DNA of 64,000 bases from Polydactylus sextarius (lineage: Eukaryota; Chordata; Actinopteri; Polynemidae), in the NCBI GenBank assembly GCA_016801845.1, contig CM028910.1:8812629-8876628 (forward strand). Direction: 5' to 3'. This document shows positions 24,913-39,200 of the stretch, one piece after another (positions within the stretch are counted from its first letter, which is position 1; each line of letters begins with the position of its first letter). Under the pieces are notes generated by a model. It saw nothing but the letters and a program-made list of their open reading frames with translations. It was not told the origin of the DNA and did not search any database. A program made the translations under genes and the position numbers.

Positions 24913-27900
24913 CTACTCAAAATCAAAAATCTCTGCCTCTTTCTCCTTCCAAAAAGCAAAACTGCGGTCAATGTATTTACAGATCTCTTCATTGCTAAAA
25001 CTGGAGATGTCAGTACCCCTGCAGAGCACCCCCTCATCAGGCGTAGGTGTCTGTACAATGACTTTAGGGACCTGTCTAACCTCTGGGAGGCTATGTTTCA
25101 CCACCTCTGCAGTGCTTTCAGTCTGGCTCACAGCGTTTCCAAAGAACTTTACTTTAATGTCCTCAAAGCCATCTTTCCACTCACGGTTTCCAGCCTCAAT
25201 GTCCTGTATGACAGCCTTATGAAAGTCCCTGACCATCTCCCAAGGGAAGCTCCCGACATGGTCGAACACCTCAAAACACAGCAGGTGCCTCATTTTGCGT
25301 TCATCAACAGGCAGGTCCAACTCCAGGATGTGAAAGTAGCCAAGCATGAAGAGATCCAAGGTCAGGTTGTCATACTCCACGGGCACGCCATCCAGGCGAG
25401 GTAGGAACTGCTCTGGGGAGTAGAGGGCTTGCTGCCTGTGGAGCCTGTGGATGACATTGCATGGTTATTGAATTTAAAATGAGATAAAAGAAAAGAGCTG
25501 CAAATCCTCACATTTGAGAAGCCAAATATTTGGAATTTTTAGCCACGCCAGCAGTGAGTCTCTGGAGATAGCAATGTTTTTCTGTGTGTTGCTTAACCGC
25601 CTTTTCCAGAATGAAATATATAAACAACTTCTAAATGGATTGCCATGAAATTTAGTACAGAGGTTCATGATTCCCACAAGATGTATCCTTATGACTTTGG
25701 TGAGCCCCTGACTTTTAAGATAGCTCCACCATGAGGTTCACATTTGTGGTTTTGAGTGAAATGTCTTGACGTTGGATAGAGTGCTGTGAAATGTTTGGTG
25801 ATCCCAGTACTTTTCCTCTAATGCCACCATCAAGACTACATTTCATTTTGTTTTGTACTTTGATTCAAAAAAATAATGTCAACCTCAGCTGGGATTAGTA
25901 CCAATTTACAAATACGAACATGCTAAAATAAGATGAAAGAAATGTAAATTTCATACCAACTAATCATCAGAGTCTATTATTACACACACACACACACACA
26001 AAGTAAAAAGACTGAGTACACACAGACTGAGTAAAAACAATACAAGCCATGCTGTTGTGGCTTCATGATCACATTTACATTTACATTGAGTCATTTGGCA
26101 CACACTTTTATCTAAAGTGACATACAAGTGAGGGACAACATTAAAGATTCAGTGCAATGGGAGACATTTAAGGAAGTAAACAGGCGCTGGATCACTTCAA
26201 TAAGGTAAAGTGCAAAGGAGCTCAAGTAAAAAGTGGTCTAGTGCAGACTACCCTAACACCTAGTTAGGGATGTTAGGGTGTCAGGTGAGTTGGGAAAGAA
26301 GATGTTCTCAGAAGAGGTGAGTCTTTAAGAGATTCTTGAAGATAAAGAGAGACTCCTGTGCTCTGATAGCATTTTGGAAATTGTCCCACCATCAGAAAAC
26401 CACTAATGAGTCTGGGCTGAGATTGCCTTGCGTGCAGGGACGGCAGTGCCAGACGACATTCCTTGAAGGAACGCAGTACTCAAGAAGGAGTCGAAACCTG
26501 TGTGGACAGGTAGACTGAAGTAGATAGGTACAGACCCATTAAGTGACAAAGACCAGACACCACCAGAACGGCAATGCAGCAGTCAAGTCAGGAGCTAACC
26601 ATAGCCTGCACCAAGAGTTGGATGGCGTCAGATTGGGCCTGATTTCTTTCTTGTTGTAGAGTGTAAAGTGGCACAGCCAGGAAGCAGATGCAACGTGATT
26701 AAAGACGAATAGATGATCATCAAACATGACATCCAGGTTTCTTGCAAAAATCAAGGTATTTAGCTGGCTAAAAACTTTTATCAGCTCCTTTATCAGCTAA
26801 TTACATGCCAACTTTGTCTGCTGTTTGTTGCTAAGCATGTAGCACATGATCAGTTGATCAGAGCTCATTGGCTAAAGAAACTAACAGTACCAAAACAATA
26901 AGCTAGAAGAGGCTTAAAGCTCCATAAGGCTGAGTGATATGCAAGTTGGAGTAAAATTTACTGTGGATTGTTTCACTTTGAGTCTCTTATTTTACATTGT
27001 ACAAAGTTAGTTGATCCATTATTAACATTAAAATGTCATTTTATGGAGTTTCAACATGTGTTTTTTGATTAAAAAATGGGTTTTCAAACGTATAAAAAGA
27101 TTGGTTGTTGCTGAAAGTAAAAAGTGTGTCAATTCCCATCAGAAGATTTGTGTTACTGAATAAACTTCATGTAATTTGTCAAAATAACAGATCACATTTT
27201 GGAGAACATTTGACATATGACACTGTCGTAGCTTGTGTAGTGCAGCTTGAGTAGTTTAACAGACACCGCCTAGTGTGGAGCATTTCTGTTTCAGAAGCAG
27301 GGATGATAGTAAATTATAAACAGTCATACAGCCCTACCTGCGGATCTGTCTGGATGGGACACTGGAGATCATGTTCCTCCAGTTTCCCAGCATCTTGTTG
27401 ACAGCGCTCCTCTGTTTAAAGAAATGTCCCAGAGAACTGTTCATCATCTTTGACTGTGCACTCTCCATGCTGCCTCTACGGTCGGAACCAGATTTGTCAC
27501 CAATCCCTGTGTTGCCGCCGCTCATCTTCCTCTCAGCTGCATCTTTGCTCTTCAGCGTCACAGCGTAGGCAGATTTTTTCCAGTGGCCTAAGAACAACAC
27601 AACTATACGCTCTTTTCTAAGGCTGGTGGTCTCTAGAACATCTGCAACGTTTTCATCATAGTCAATGCCGGAGTCACTGTTCTGATCAATTTCCTGGGTT
27701 GGAGTCAAGACTTTGGGTGGTTTTTCTGACTCTGTTGCCTCCAGCTGCGTGGAGGAACTTAACACAACAGCCTCCCGTGGCTCATCTGACAAAGGTGAGT
27801 TCTGTGTCTCAAAGTTAGACTTTAGAGTCCTAACAGACACACCAAACTGATGGATTTCATCTTCTATCATCTCCCTGCGTCCTCTGGTGGAGTTTTGCCT

Positions 27901-30900
27901 GTCTGGGGTCTGAGAGAACACCGTGATCAGGTCGGTGTTGGGCATCTTGCAGTAGGGCTGGTCGGTCAGATTAGTCATGAGCAGAGACATGCTTTTTACG
28001 ATGCCTGAGATGCGGCCGCACCACACGGGCAGAGGAACTTGACTTGTGAAGTTTCTGAACTGTGTGTTGACCGTGATGTTGACTATGGGCGCTGGCAGGA
28101 TGTGCCTCAGCTCCTCAGCCAGACGAGCCAGCTCCAGCTCGTAGCCCTCACAGTTCCTCTGCATGGAGACGTTGGCAATCTGCTGCTCCAGATAGATGAG
28201 GTCATCCTCAGTCAGCAGCTCACCAGAGGGCCCCAGGATGGCATTGTGGGCTTGGGAGTACCTCCAGCTGACTTTGGCATATCTGTTCCCATTTTCCTGT
28301 AAGAGAGGCAGATAAAAACGCAGCATGTCATATTTAAAGTCATTTTTAACATTTTAAATGACTCAGGCGTGAGAAGAAAAAGAGTAAGGATACAGTAAAA
28401 CTGTGATCCAAACCTCAGAAATATGACTTGACTAGCAATGTGTTATGTGTTCAGTGATTTGTTACATGCAATTAAAAGTAAATGATGGTGAAAGTGTTTT
28501 TCAATTTTTTTTTAGTGATGCAAATTTAGAACAGCATTGCAAACTCAGACCACAATTTTCAGTTTGCTCATTGTGGTCTGCTGGGGCTCAATGCGCATTT
28601 GTTTAGAGGATGATTTAATTTACAGTAAGTTGTACAACACTTTACCAGGGCTACGGCTTCAAATTAGCTTTATTACAAATTAATCTGCCAACTATTTTCT
28701 CAATCAATTGTTCTCTCATCACAATTTCCTCCAGTCAAAGGGTCATACTCAAATTATTTTGTCCTACCAACAGTCAAAGACTTAAAAACATGTATTAATA
28801 TTATTATTATTGTTAAACCCTAGAAAACCATAGTAGCAGAAAAATGTGACCATACTATAACTCAACAATACAAGCTTTGCAGGCATCTGCATTTGTATCA
28901 CAACAGATTAGTTAGATTTAGATAAAAATCAAATGTGAAGTACATGAATCATCAAACCATCTGTTGAAAGACGTTACCTTCCTCCTCTGATCCTCCTCGT
29001 CCAGCAGCCTGGCCTGCAGCTGTCTCACCATGACCTGCCTCTTCCACTCAGCGATGGGGCGGCCTCTCTCGTCATGGGTGGGCACCAGGTAGTCGATGTC
29101 AGACAGGTTGGCTTCCTCAGTGGGCAGGACGACCATTTTATTCTGCAGAGATAACAGAAAACTGCATTCAAAACTAAACTTACAAAAGAAAAATGCACAA
29201 AATTCAATATTTATTTCTTACTGCTTGTCCCGTGAAGGTTCCTGAAATCCCTGATTGCTTCAAAGCTTTAATTGACTTCATGTTCCCAAGAAGATTTCTT
29301 TCAGCCAGGAGGTTTGTATCAGGCAACGTGGTCTTATCAGCCGAGACAGTAATTTTACTCCCTGCTGCCACAGGTTGATGAAAACCTTTAATAACTGCAA
29401 TACAAATCACAGCCGCTCTTTAAATTACTCATTTCAATGTAATTTAATAATACACATTTTTTCATTAAGCAATGACTTACAGTAACCACTAAATACTTAC
29501 ATAGAGTTTTTTTTACTTAAATGATTAAAGGGAGAGTAAAGGTCCCACACTTTACACTTTTTTAGAGTTTTATTTGACGTCTTTGTATCTATAAGAAGAT
29601 ATATTTATGGTGTTACGCGCCAAAATATGTCTAAATATAGTTTTATATATTCGTTCTCCTCTCTCTGGAGCTGTAGCTGGACCTGGGCTAGTGAAAACTT
29701 GATGGCTCATTTTAAGGCAATGTACATTTATCTGGGGATAGAGTGTACATTCAAAGTATTGACAGCACCTAGACCTGCTTTATGATCCAAAAAGACATAG
29801 AGTTTTCACTTCACTTCAACAATTTGTGATAATCAGAAATATTGCTCTCACCAGATGCTGCAATTTGAACCTGCTCTATCATCTTGACGGTGTTTTTCTC
29901 CGGTTCAGCAGGTGTGGATGAGGCTGAAGGTAAGGGAGGAGCAGGAGGCGGCTGCGGGTATCTGGCCTGTGGGGAGTCCTCACTCTCAGGTTGCTGGTGT
30001 AGGAAACAAAGAGAATCAGCACATTTGCTTTATGAAACAGGAAGAGACTAGAAAATATGGTTTAAAAAAAACGCTCAACGCAAGGTTTACCTTTAAACTA
30101 TCCATGAGTGTGTTAGCACTGTGACTGTCACTGCATGTGTCACTCAGGCTGCCGTAGTAATCCTCCCTGTTGCGCTGCAACAACACTGTCGGCTTCACCT
30201 TCTCTTCTTCCTCCGCTGGAAAGATGACCTCGATGGGCTTATCTGCACAGAGGGTCTGCAAATGTCACACGGACATAATTAAGACCTCAGAATTACAAAT
30301 ATAACAACATTTATAACTACAGTAAAAGCGTGAAGTTTTAACTTTGTAACTCTTTTACTGCTCTATATCCATCCTAGCACTGACAGTCACGTCACACATT
30401 CTGTTACATTCTCATTTATCAGACACCTCAGATGAAATAGATTATTTTTAGATTACTTTCTTATTTATTACTTTATTTATTTAGATTTATTTATTTATTT
30501 ATGTTTTAGATCTTAGATTCATTAATTTTTTTATCAAGATGAAAGTTTTTCACATTCTAACCACCAGTTTAAAAATACAAATTTGACAATAATACAGAAA
30601 AAAAATTTAACCAAGATAACTTATTTTCTTTTTACACAATATTTTATATTAAGATTAACATTAATCTTAAAAATGTTTTATTTACAATACCTGGGGCAGT
30701 AGGTTAAGAGATAGATTTTGCTTTTCAAAGGCTAAAATGTAGATTATGCTAATAAAACAATTGTTTAATTCAAACAAAACTTAATTTATGTCAACAAATA
30801 ACATAAGTAATTTCAGTTAAAACTAAATGGAAACAAGTCACCAAGTAAATGCAAAAAAAAAGTCTGAGACCAGCGGTGTGAGGCACAAAAGAGCAAAACA

Positions 30901-33171
30901 AGTATACGGGATAGTGAGCAACCTTGAATAATTGGCAGCATTTCACACCACTCCAGGGAGGATGTAGGATGTATGGAAACATTTACATCCCCTTTAATGA
31001 ATCTGCATTGTCCTAATGCACGCCATGCAGAATGCATATCAAATTCAAGCTCTCCAAGGACATTATTAGTAACCTAAACATCAAAGGCAGCCTTAATATA
31101 CTGCTGCATGCTGTTGTGCTTTTGTGTCCATGAGGTGGTCTTTGCCATTTCCTCTCCCACTTTGATGTCGAACAGCACGGAATATGCTGTGACACTGCTC
31201 AGGCGGAGGAATAAACTTCCCGAAGTTGTGCAATCCATAAATAGATAAACAAGAGGGGGATGGGGTAAAAGGGGGGGTGGGGGAGCGTGATTCCTTTGTG
31301 ACCCTTCTCGTAACAGTTCAATGTCCTAAAAGCTACAGTGAACTAGTCCTTGTGTGCATGTGTTTAATTAGACCCAGTGGCCAGAGAGCATTTGGTTTTC
31401 ATCAGCACCCCATCACAATTGCCACGCAGATATAGATAGCCTAACCCTGTTTTTGGCCTGGATCCACTCTCCCTCTATCAAAGACCACAAAGACCTCGAT
31501 CACTACAGATTAGGAGCCAAGAGTTAAGAAACAGCTACTCGGTGCTGTCTCATTGTCAGACATGCAGCACCAGTAATCTGTGGTCTCCGTGGGTCAAGCC
31601 GTGAGAGAGTTTAAGTATTTCGGAACACCATGTGTATTTAAGAAACATGTCTTGTAATTCTGCGCTCTGGAATCAATCATGAAAACAACCTGCTTCCACG
31701 TGAAATATTCATGTTCTTGGTGATAAATTGCAACATGGAATGTATACAGCCAGTGTACATTATACAAAGAACACTACAGTGTAAATACATGTCCTCTCAC
31801 ATGCTAAAATACTTTCAGGTTTCCTGCATGGAGGTAAGAGCTTGTGAGAGTAATAACTGACAAATACGGTCTTTTTGCCAACATATACAGCTTTTTTGCA
31901 CTGGCTGTAACTAAACACAACATGACAATATTTAACTGCTTCATACTAGAATATTGTTATAACAATTGGAGCTGATATATTTAGAAAGAGTGCAAAAGAA
32001 AAAAAAAGGAATTTAAAAAAAATCATGTCCAATTTGCAAAAATCAACAAAGGCCGACTGTAGTAAGGGTCATGAGGCTGATGTATTAGTCATAGCTAACC
32101 GTAAGAGGCCAGAACTGATCAGAAAATAGGTAAAACACTGCCAAAACATCTGCCAGCAAGGGCCTCTTGAATAGAAATGACAAAGCTTAAATTTTCAGAA
32201 ATAGTTAGTCAGTCTATCCAGTAACTTACATATAAACAAATATTCAAAGAAAATTATGGTAATAAGGCACAAAAATACTAAAATAAATACACAAAAGTGG
32301 AGTATTGAATACAAAAGGCAGTGAAAGTGATAAATAAACCAACCTAATAATCACTAACCTTTTCAATTCTCCAAACCAAACAATTCTCCGAGCGCACACT
32401 GCTGCGACTTCACTCCAGAGGCACCGACTCGTGCAGGTGCAGCCAGGTCCAGGGCAGCCGCTCTGCACTGAAGATGTGACGCTATCTTAAGATCACCGAC
32501 CACTCTTTTGACACCATCATCAGCATCCCTGCTAGTGTGGCTAAGGGCCACCAGGCAATAAACAATAAACCCCGATCGGAGAATGCTGTTAATAATTAAG
32601 GGAAAGGATAGGGTGGCCGGTAATGTCACTAATGCATGGACAATCCAACGGCCATGTTTTTGCACGAACGGAGGATAGCGGAAGAGCTGTCAAAGCAGCT
32701 GGAAAAGAGACATTTTATCCATGTGCATCCAGGAGATTTTTCCACTGGAGACAATTGAATAGGTGAAGGTGAGCTATTTCATCAAACCTGTTTTTTTTTT
32801 TCCTTTTGGAGAAAGGGGGGTGGCCGGAAGAAACACAGTGGAAACACAGTGTGACAGTGTAAGCCTAACTGTAAATGTGGAAAAAGTGACAACAACAAAC
32901 AGTGAACCGTGGTAAAGTGTTGCCACTTCTTTCAGGACATTGTTGCTTGACAACAATGAACATGAGAGGTTCATCATTTTTGAATGAGCCTTAAAACAAA
33001 AGGCGAGTGCTTATATAAACTTATAAACCAGGATTTCTTTCTCCAATCTCTAATCTTTCCTCCCTGTTTATACTGATAATTAAGAGATTTCTTCATAATG
33101 CACTTTCTATGTTAACACACTATTATTACACAGTGACCAATACATACTATTTACATTGGTTTATCTACAAT

Positions 33172-33216
<45 letters not shown>

Positions 33217-36200
33217 CTTTATCTTATATATTTTATCTTAAAAAAACTTTAAATATTACATTATCAAAATAGTTTCAAATTAATTTTATGATGATCATCT
33301 TTTCAATTACTGGACTAATTGTTGCAACTCTACAGATATACAGTACATAAATAGATTTTTTTTTTCTCTCAGCATCACATAGTTGTGACATCGTGGACAA
33401 AGATCTGATATAGATTTTATGGTAAAGCTGTGAAACATCTCCCAGCCTGTGTGATTAATATGAAACTCTGGTGTGGTTGGACTTTGCAATTGAGAAAATC
33501 CAGCCAATGCAAAAAGCTATAAGAGCATATGTATTGTATCTCTTTTCAAAAAACAATACAGAAATTTTGAGTACATCCCAAAAAAACACATTGATGGATG
33601 GGAATGACAGTGTGACTCCTCCGTCCAAGTGTTCTAAAAATACAGTTCTCAAACAACAGTATCTTTGGCCCGATTGCTGTGAATGGAGAGCAAAAGCCAC
33701 AAATGTGTGTGAAGTAAACCTCACGCCACACACTGTTTATTTGATTGCAGCTGTTCCTGAGATGCGAGATGAGGAAGAGAGGTTGACAGCGCTGAATAAG
33801 TCTGACCTCGTTGTGAGCGATCCAAACGTGTTCACAAGCCAAATACGCAGCTCTCTCCGGTCAACGTCCCAGTCCATTTAGGTCGTTGCTCGGAAATGAG
33901 ATTATCTGACTGATACTTTAGAACCAAAGGAACTCGTGAGCTACGCTGCACTTTACAAATGTGAAACACCATCAGAAATGTAATTAAAGCACGTCTACTT
34001 GTACAGCTCATCTATGGCACATACACACACAAGAATCATACATAACAATGTGTAATATTCTGAGGATTTAGATCAATTAACTTCTATTTTGGCTTCACTA
34101 TCACTATCGGATGACCGCTTTGTTCACATCAGGCCTCACTTTGTGTCCAACTCATACATTGCCAAGAAACATAATACACTGTTCTGTCTGCTACCAACTG
34201 TACACAGAATCCAGAGGTGACAATCATAGCACTTCCAAGTCCCTGGAAAAAACTTGACACACAATCAAACGTGTGTTTGAAGCCAATGACATCCTGCTCT
34301 CCAAGTCCACAGAGGGATAGAGTTGCCGGTTCCAGGCATCAGAATGGTGAAAACGGTGAAACTTAAGCTCGTGGATCTCATAACGGGCTCAGCCCCTGGG
34401 CCCTCCACCTGAGCCGCTGGAGAGGGGTAACTGATAGGCCCTTAGCTGGCGGCGGCTCCGGCTGTGTTCGATGCCACAGCGGCCCCTGCGCTAATTAGCT
34501 CTCCATTGTTGGTGGGTGGATTATTTCTGAAGGGGAGCTCAGCAGCCACGCCTCACTAGCTCCCTGTCATCATCCTCTTCATGTATGAGTGCTGCTCTTC
34601 TCTGCTTACTTATTCATGGCGTCTACTGACTGACACCTTTCGTTACTCTGTGTAAATCGATGTGAAGCCTGTGGCACAAGCAGCGAGTGAAGTGCGATAG
34701 AGAGAAACAATAAAAGGCTGCTGGAGGACAGCTGCAAGGACGTAAGGTTAAACATGTGTTCTCAGAGAGAGGTCCCCATAGGCTATTTCACTTAACAGTA
34801 TTCAGAATTTTCTACTTAAAATCAGCTCCCAAAGCTCAAATTTCAGTATTAGCATCAACTGTAATCCATTAAGCCTACTTATTATGTAGCTTTTTGAAAG
34901 AAAAACAAATAAATCACAGAATAATACATCTAAGCAGGCTTTACTCACCAAAATGACTTCATTAATTTGAGTTAAGCACTGGCCATTTTTACTGCTGCCG
35001 TTCAAGCCTGACTTGAACAGCAGGGAACACCAGCACAAACAAGGTGTTAACACTAAAATATTCATCAGTCACATTAAAGAGCGTCGTGCTTTCCACACAA
35101 AACAAAAGAGCCAATCTTAGAGAGCCCTCTCTGGCAAACTGAGAAGGAAGGACCTCCAGGGCTCACGGCATCATGGCTTGTAATGCCCTGTTAAACACAA
35201 AAGCCATCATCCTCCACTTCCTTAAACCTCTTAAACTGAGAGCGAAGCAATCAAGTTGAGTGGAGGAGAGAAAAGGACAAGCCTGACCTGAATGAAATAC
35301 GTGTCACAAATTAAGAAAATGATTCACTGAGGTTTCAAGATCTTCCAGATGTTTGCTGTTGACCGTATTCCCCGAACTGCATGTAGCTTTGATTTGCCTG
35401 CCAAATTAAACAGCAAGGCAACGCTGACACTGACACAAAGCAAGAAAATAAGAAAACGTGCAAAACAAAACATAGTGTCAATAAGAGAGATGGAGCGTGC
35501 TTACGTTTTTCTCCATGGCACGGAGATATCTGGCACATCCATAGTGTCCGTTGTACTCTGCCAAATCTGCTGCTGTGAACCCATCAATATCTTGCTCTGA
35601 GGGGTTTGCATCATTGGCTAACAGGATTTTACAGCACTGAAAAATGAAAGTGATGATGTGAGTGATTATAGTACAGTTTGTATTTTTTTTTGTTTTCTTA
35701 AATTTACACCAGAGAGAGGTCAGCTGAAAAGATTTGATCAACCTCCAGTTCTCCATTCTCTGCAGCATCATGCAGTGGTGTCCCTCCCCAGTAGTCCTTG
35801 ATGACCTTTGAACCCATGTGAAGCAGCCTCTCCAAGATGCAATAGTGCCCCCTGCTGGCAGCAAAGTGCAGAGCAGTCGCTCCATCCCGGTCCTGGCAGG
35901 ACAGGCTGACATCAGTACAAGTCACCTGTTTGGAGTTGATGAAAGAAAAAAAAGATAAAACAAAAGAAACAGCAGACATAGGAAACACATGCAACATAAA
36001 GAAGTATTATAATTTTTCCACTGACCAGCCACACCACCACGGCTTGGTGGCCCATGTGAGAAGCAGCATGTAGGCAGGTCATGCCATCGTGAGCCCTCAG
36101 GTGGACGTCGGCCCCGCAGTCCTTCACAAGGTACTCTACAACGTGCAGGTGTCCTTCCTGGCAGGCCAAGTACAGCGGGGTAGCACCCATACCTGTCTGG

Positions 36201-39200
36201 TGGTTCACACACCTGTACTCCAACACACAACAACACATGTTGACAAGGTTAGATTATCAGCTCCATCCATTAACTCTCAATAAACGTCATTAGTTTTGGG
36301 ACAAATACCAGAATTCTACCTGACATGTCACACTTTAATATGAAGATGACTCATTTGTCAAAAAAACAGCGCTATAAGAAAATGTCCTCTGTCTATACTT
36401 ATCTATCTTTAATATCTTTAATTGGTATCTTTAATTGATTATTTTACTAGAAAGTAAAATATAAAAGTGTATTAAAACAAGGTTTTAAAATGTTATAGCT
36501 GTGAAGTGGCATGGTAGTAAAGATCAAATCATTATCATCGTAATTATTTTCAGGCCTGGTTTTAGATGTGGACTCTATGTGGTAAAACCAATCCATGATC
36601 AATCTTTGATTTTGAACTGATAATCTTATAAATGGAATTCATACTGTTATTTGCACAGCAACTCACTCTGCAGCAACAAGAGATCCACAACAAAGGCATC
36701 AGAAATCACCTGGAGACCATTGAAAAATAAAATAATCAATTAATGCTCATGAGCTGTGGCACGTCGCTGTCACATTCTTTGATGCTAACTGAGAAGAATA
36801 TGGATCTAAAAGCATTTTAATATGGTCGTCTGAAACGCCTGTCTGACACAGCAGGGCTACATTTACATTGACGTACATACTATACTTCAACAACAACCGC
36901 ATGGCTGACATGATCGGCAGCGGCTAGACATGTTTTATTTACAGGTTAGCGATGGTCACATGTGATTGTCTGACCTCGCCATGCGTCATGCAAATTACAG
37001 TCAGTGCTGTGCTACAAGAACATGAAGCAGGAAGACCAACATATCTGTATCTACTCTTGACGAGGGGCCTCGGTCTCAGGTTTAGAAGATGAGAATGACT
37101 TGAGGGGGGTTTAACATTTCACATGCTACTTTCCCCTGTAAGAGGATGTAAGTTTCCAGGATATAGGCGTATATAGGTTTCTACAAGGAAACTACATATT
37201 GATAGATGAGTCATTACTTTACGACTATACTGTACAATATTGATCACTATAATGTTAACATAAATTCTAGGAAGAGACAGTTCCCAGTGTCCTTAATTCT
37301 AATGGTTACCAAAGGTTTCACTTCACTCATTTCACCAGGTTTTTTTTAATATTAATTTTTAGTTAAATGTTCAGGTTAACTTTGCACAATTTTGTTTTGT
37401 TTCTCTGAATCTCTTAAAGCCACTTTTATTGTAGTAAGATATGACTGCTGTGCTCGTGATGACATGCAGACCATCTGTTTAATCAGTTAGAGTGAAAAAG
37501 GGTTCGTATGACAAAGTTGTTGACCGTTGTTTCTGAGTCTGGAGTGCTTGTTACGTGGGGGTTGGGGGGATTTGGGGTAATAAAAGGAAAATAAATGGTA
37601 TGACAAACTGGTGTGATGCTGATCTTCAGCGTACTGATAATAACAGCTGCTAAACATCAGCTAATTTCCATTCAACCAATATAAATGAATTATGATACAC
37701 TGGCTGTGACAGGGACTAAATTAGATACTAAGTGAGTAAGTATAGGTAAGATAGATAGTAAGTATAGGTAGTTAAGTGAGCAGAGAAGTTGCTATAGTTA
37801 GCTAAAAGTGATTGATAATCAGACCAAATGGTTGCTAACAGAAACACAGCTCAAATAAATGGCTAAATTTAAATGATATGGAGCTGACATAGTTTGTCAA
37901 AAGTGACAAAAATAAGAATTTTATATGGTGGGCTGAAAGTTATACACAGTTGATATAACTAAAAGTTATGTTATGATTGCTGGAAAGTTAGCTAAAAGAA
38001 TCCTAAATATTTTAACCAAAGTGATGGATAAACTGTAAAAACAGTTCACTTTTAACAGATCTGCTACTTCAACATCCTAATTTAAAGTTATTCAGATCCT
38101 TTAAATGGGTCAATCAATGTCAACATAACAAAACAATAGAATACTTTTCTCCTTCAGTGTGTGAAAGTGAAAACTCATCATAAAATCTACAGTTATTTCT
38201 TCACCAGTCCAAGAACAAGGTCTAAAGTCAACACCCACAAAATGAAATTTGACCAAGTGATGGTACTAGATGAAGAGTGAGTGATGAAGAGTGTCAGATT
38301 ACCTACGCTATTGCAATTTATCAAGAGGGGACAATGGACGTGTGTATATAATTTCCATAGTACTCCATCTGATAGTTTTTAAGCTGCTTAAACAATTAAA
38401 AAGTGAAATACTAAGGCCAAAGTCAACAGAAAACATTTTCTGGGTGTAGTGAAGAGTTGATGTCGGGATATTTGACAGGATAAGTGAAACTTTGACCTGC
38501 TGATGTTGTTCATTTGATCACCACAGCTGCTAGAATTTAACCTCCAGGGACCTTTAATATCTGTTGTAAATTTCATGGCAGTGCGTGTGATAGATGTCAG
38601 GATATTTCACTCAGATCCACAAATGTCAACCTCATGGCGGTGTTACTAAAGTCAGTTGGGTTCATCGTCTGAGGAACACCTGTCTTACATTTTTTCAAAG
38701 CAAACCATCTGACAGTTATCACCGGTTAAAGAAGGTGCTGAGAACTCACCCAGATGCCTGCTGAACGAGCAGCTTCAAACAGGTGAGGTCTCCTTTGGCA
38801 GCAGCGTAGTGAGCAGGAACGGCTCCGCAGCTTGTCTCCACCTCGGCTGCTCCTCCAACGGAGAGGAGCCACTTGATCACGTCCACACAACCGAACCGAG
38901 CTGCGAGGTGAAGCGCTGTGGCACCGGCAGCGTCTCTGTCCTGCAGTTAGATAAGACTTAAATGTAAACAAACTGAACTCGATCACACTTTATTATTAGG
39001 ACACTTTGTTTTGGTGCTTTATTATTTACAAAAAAATATTAAGCAATTTTCTTCTCAAAAGCTACTGCAGAGATTCAACTTCACATTAAGTATGAGGACC
39101 ACCAGATGTTAGTTCTCCATTAATGAAGACACCAATTTAACACATCTTCCACTTTAGGCAGGATTCTGCAAATTCAATCTTAATGTGAATGTCCAATTAT

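Noticed and set aside
33471..33881. 136-codon plus-strand frame in the espnl intron
   Set aside because: No recognisable domain and AT-rich unbiased codons; chance frame.
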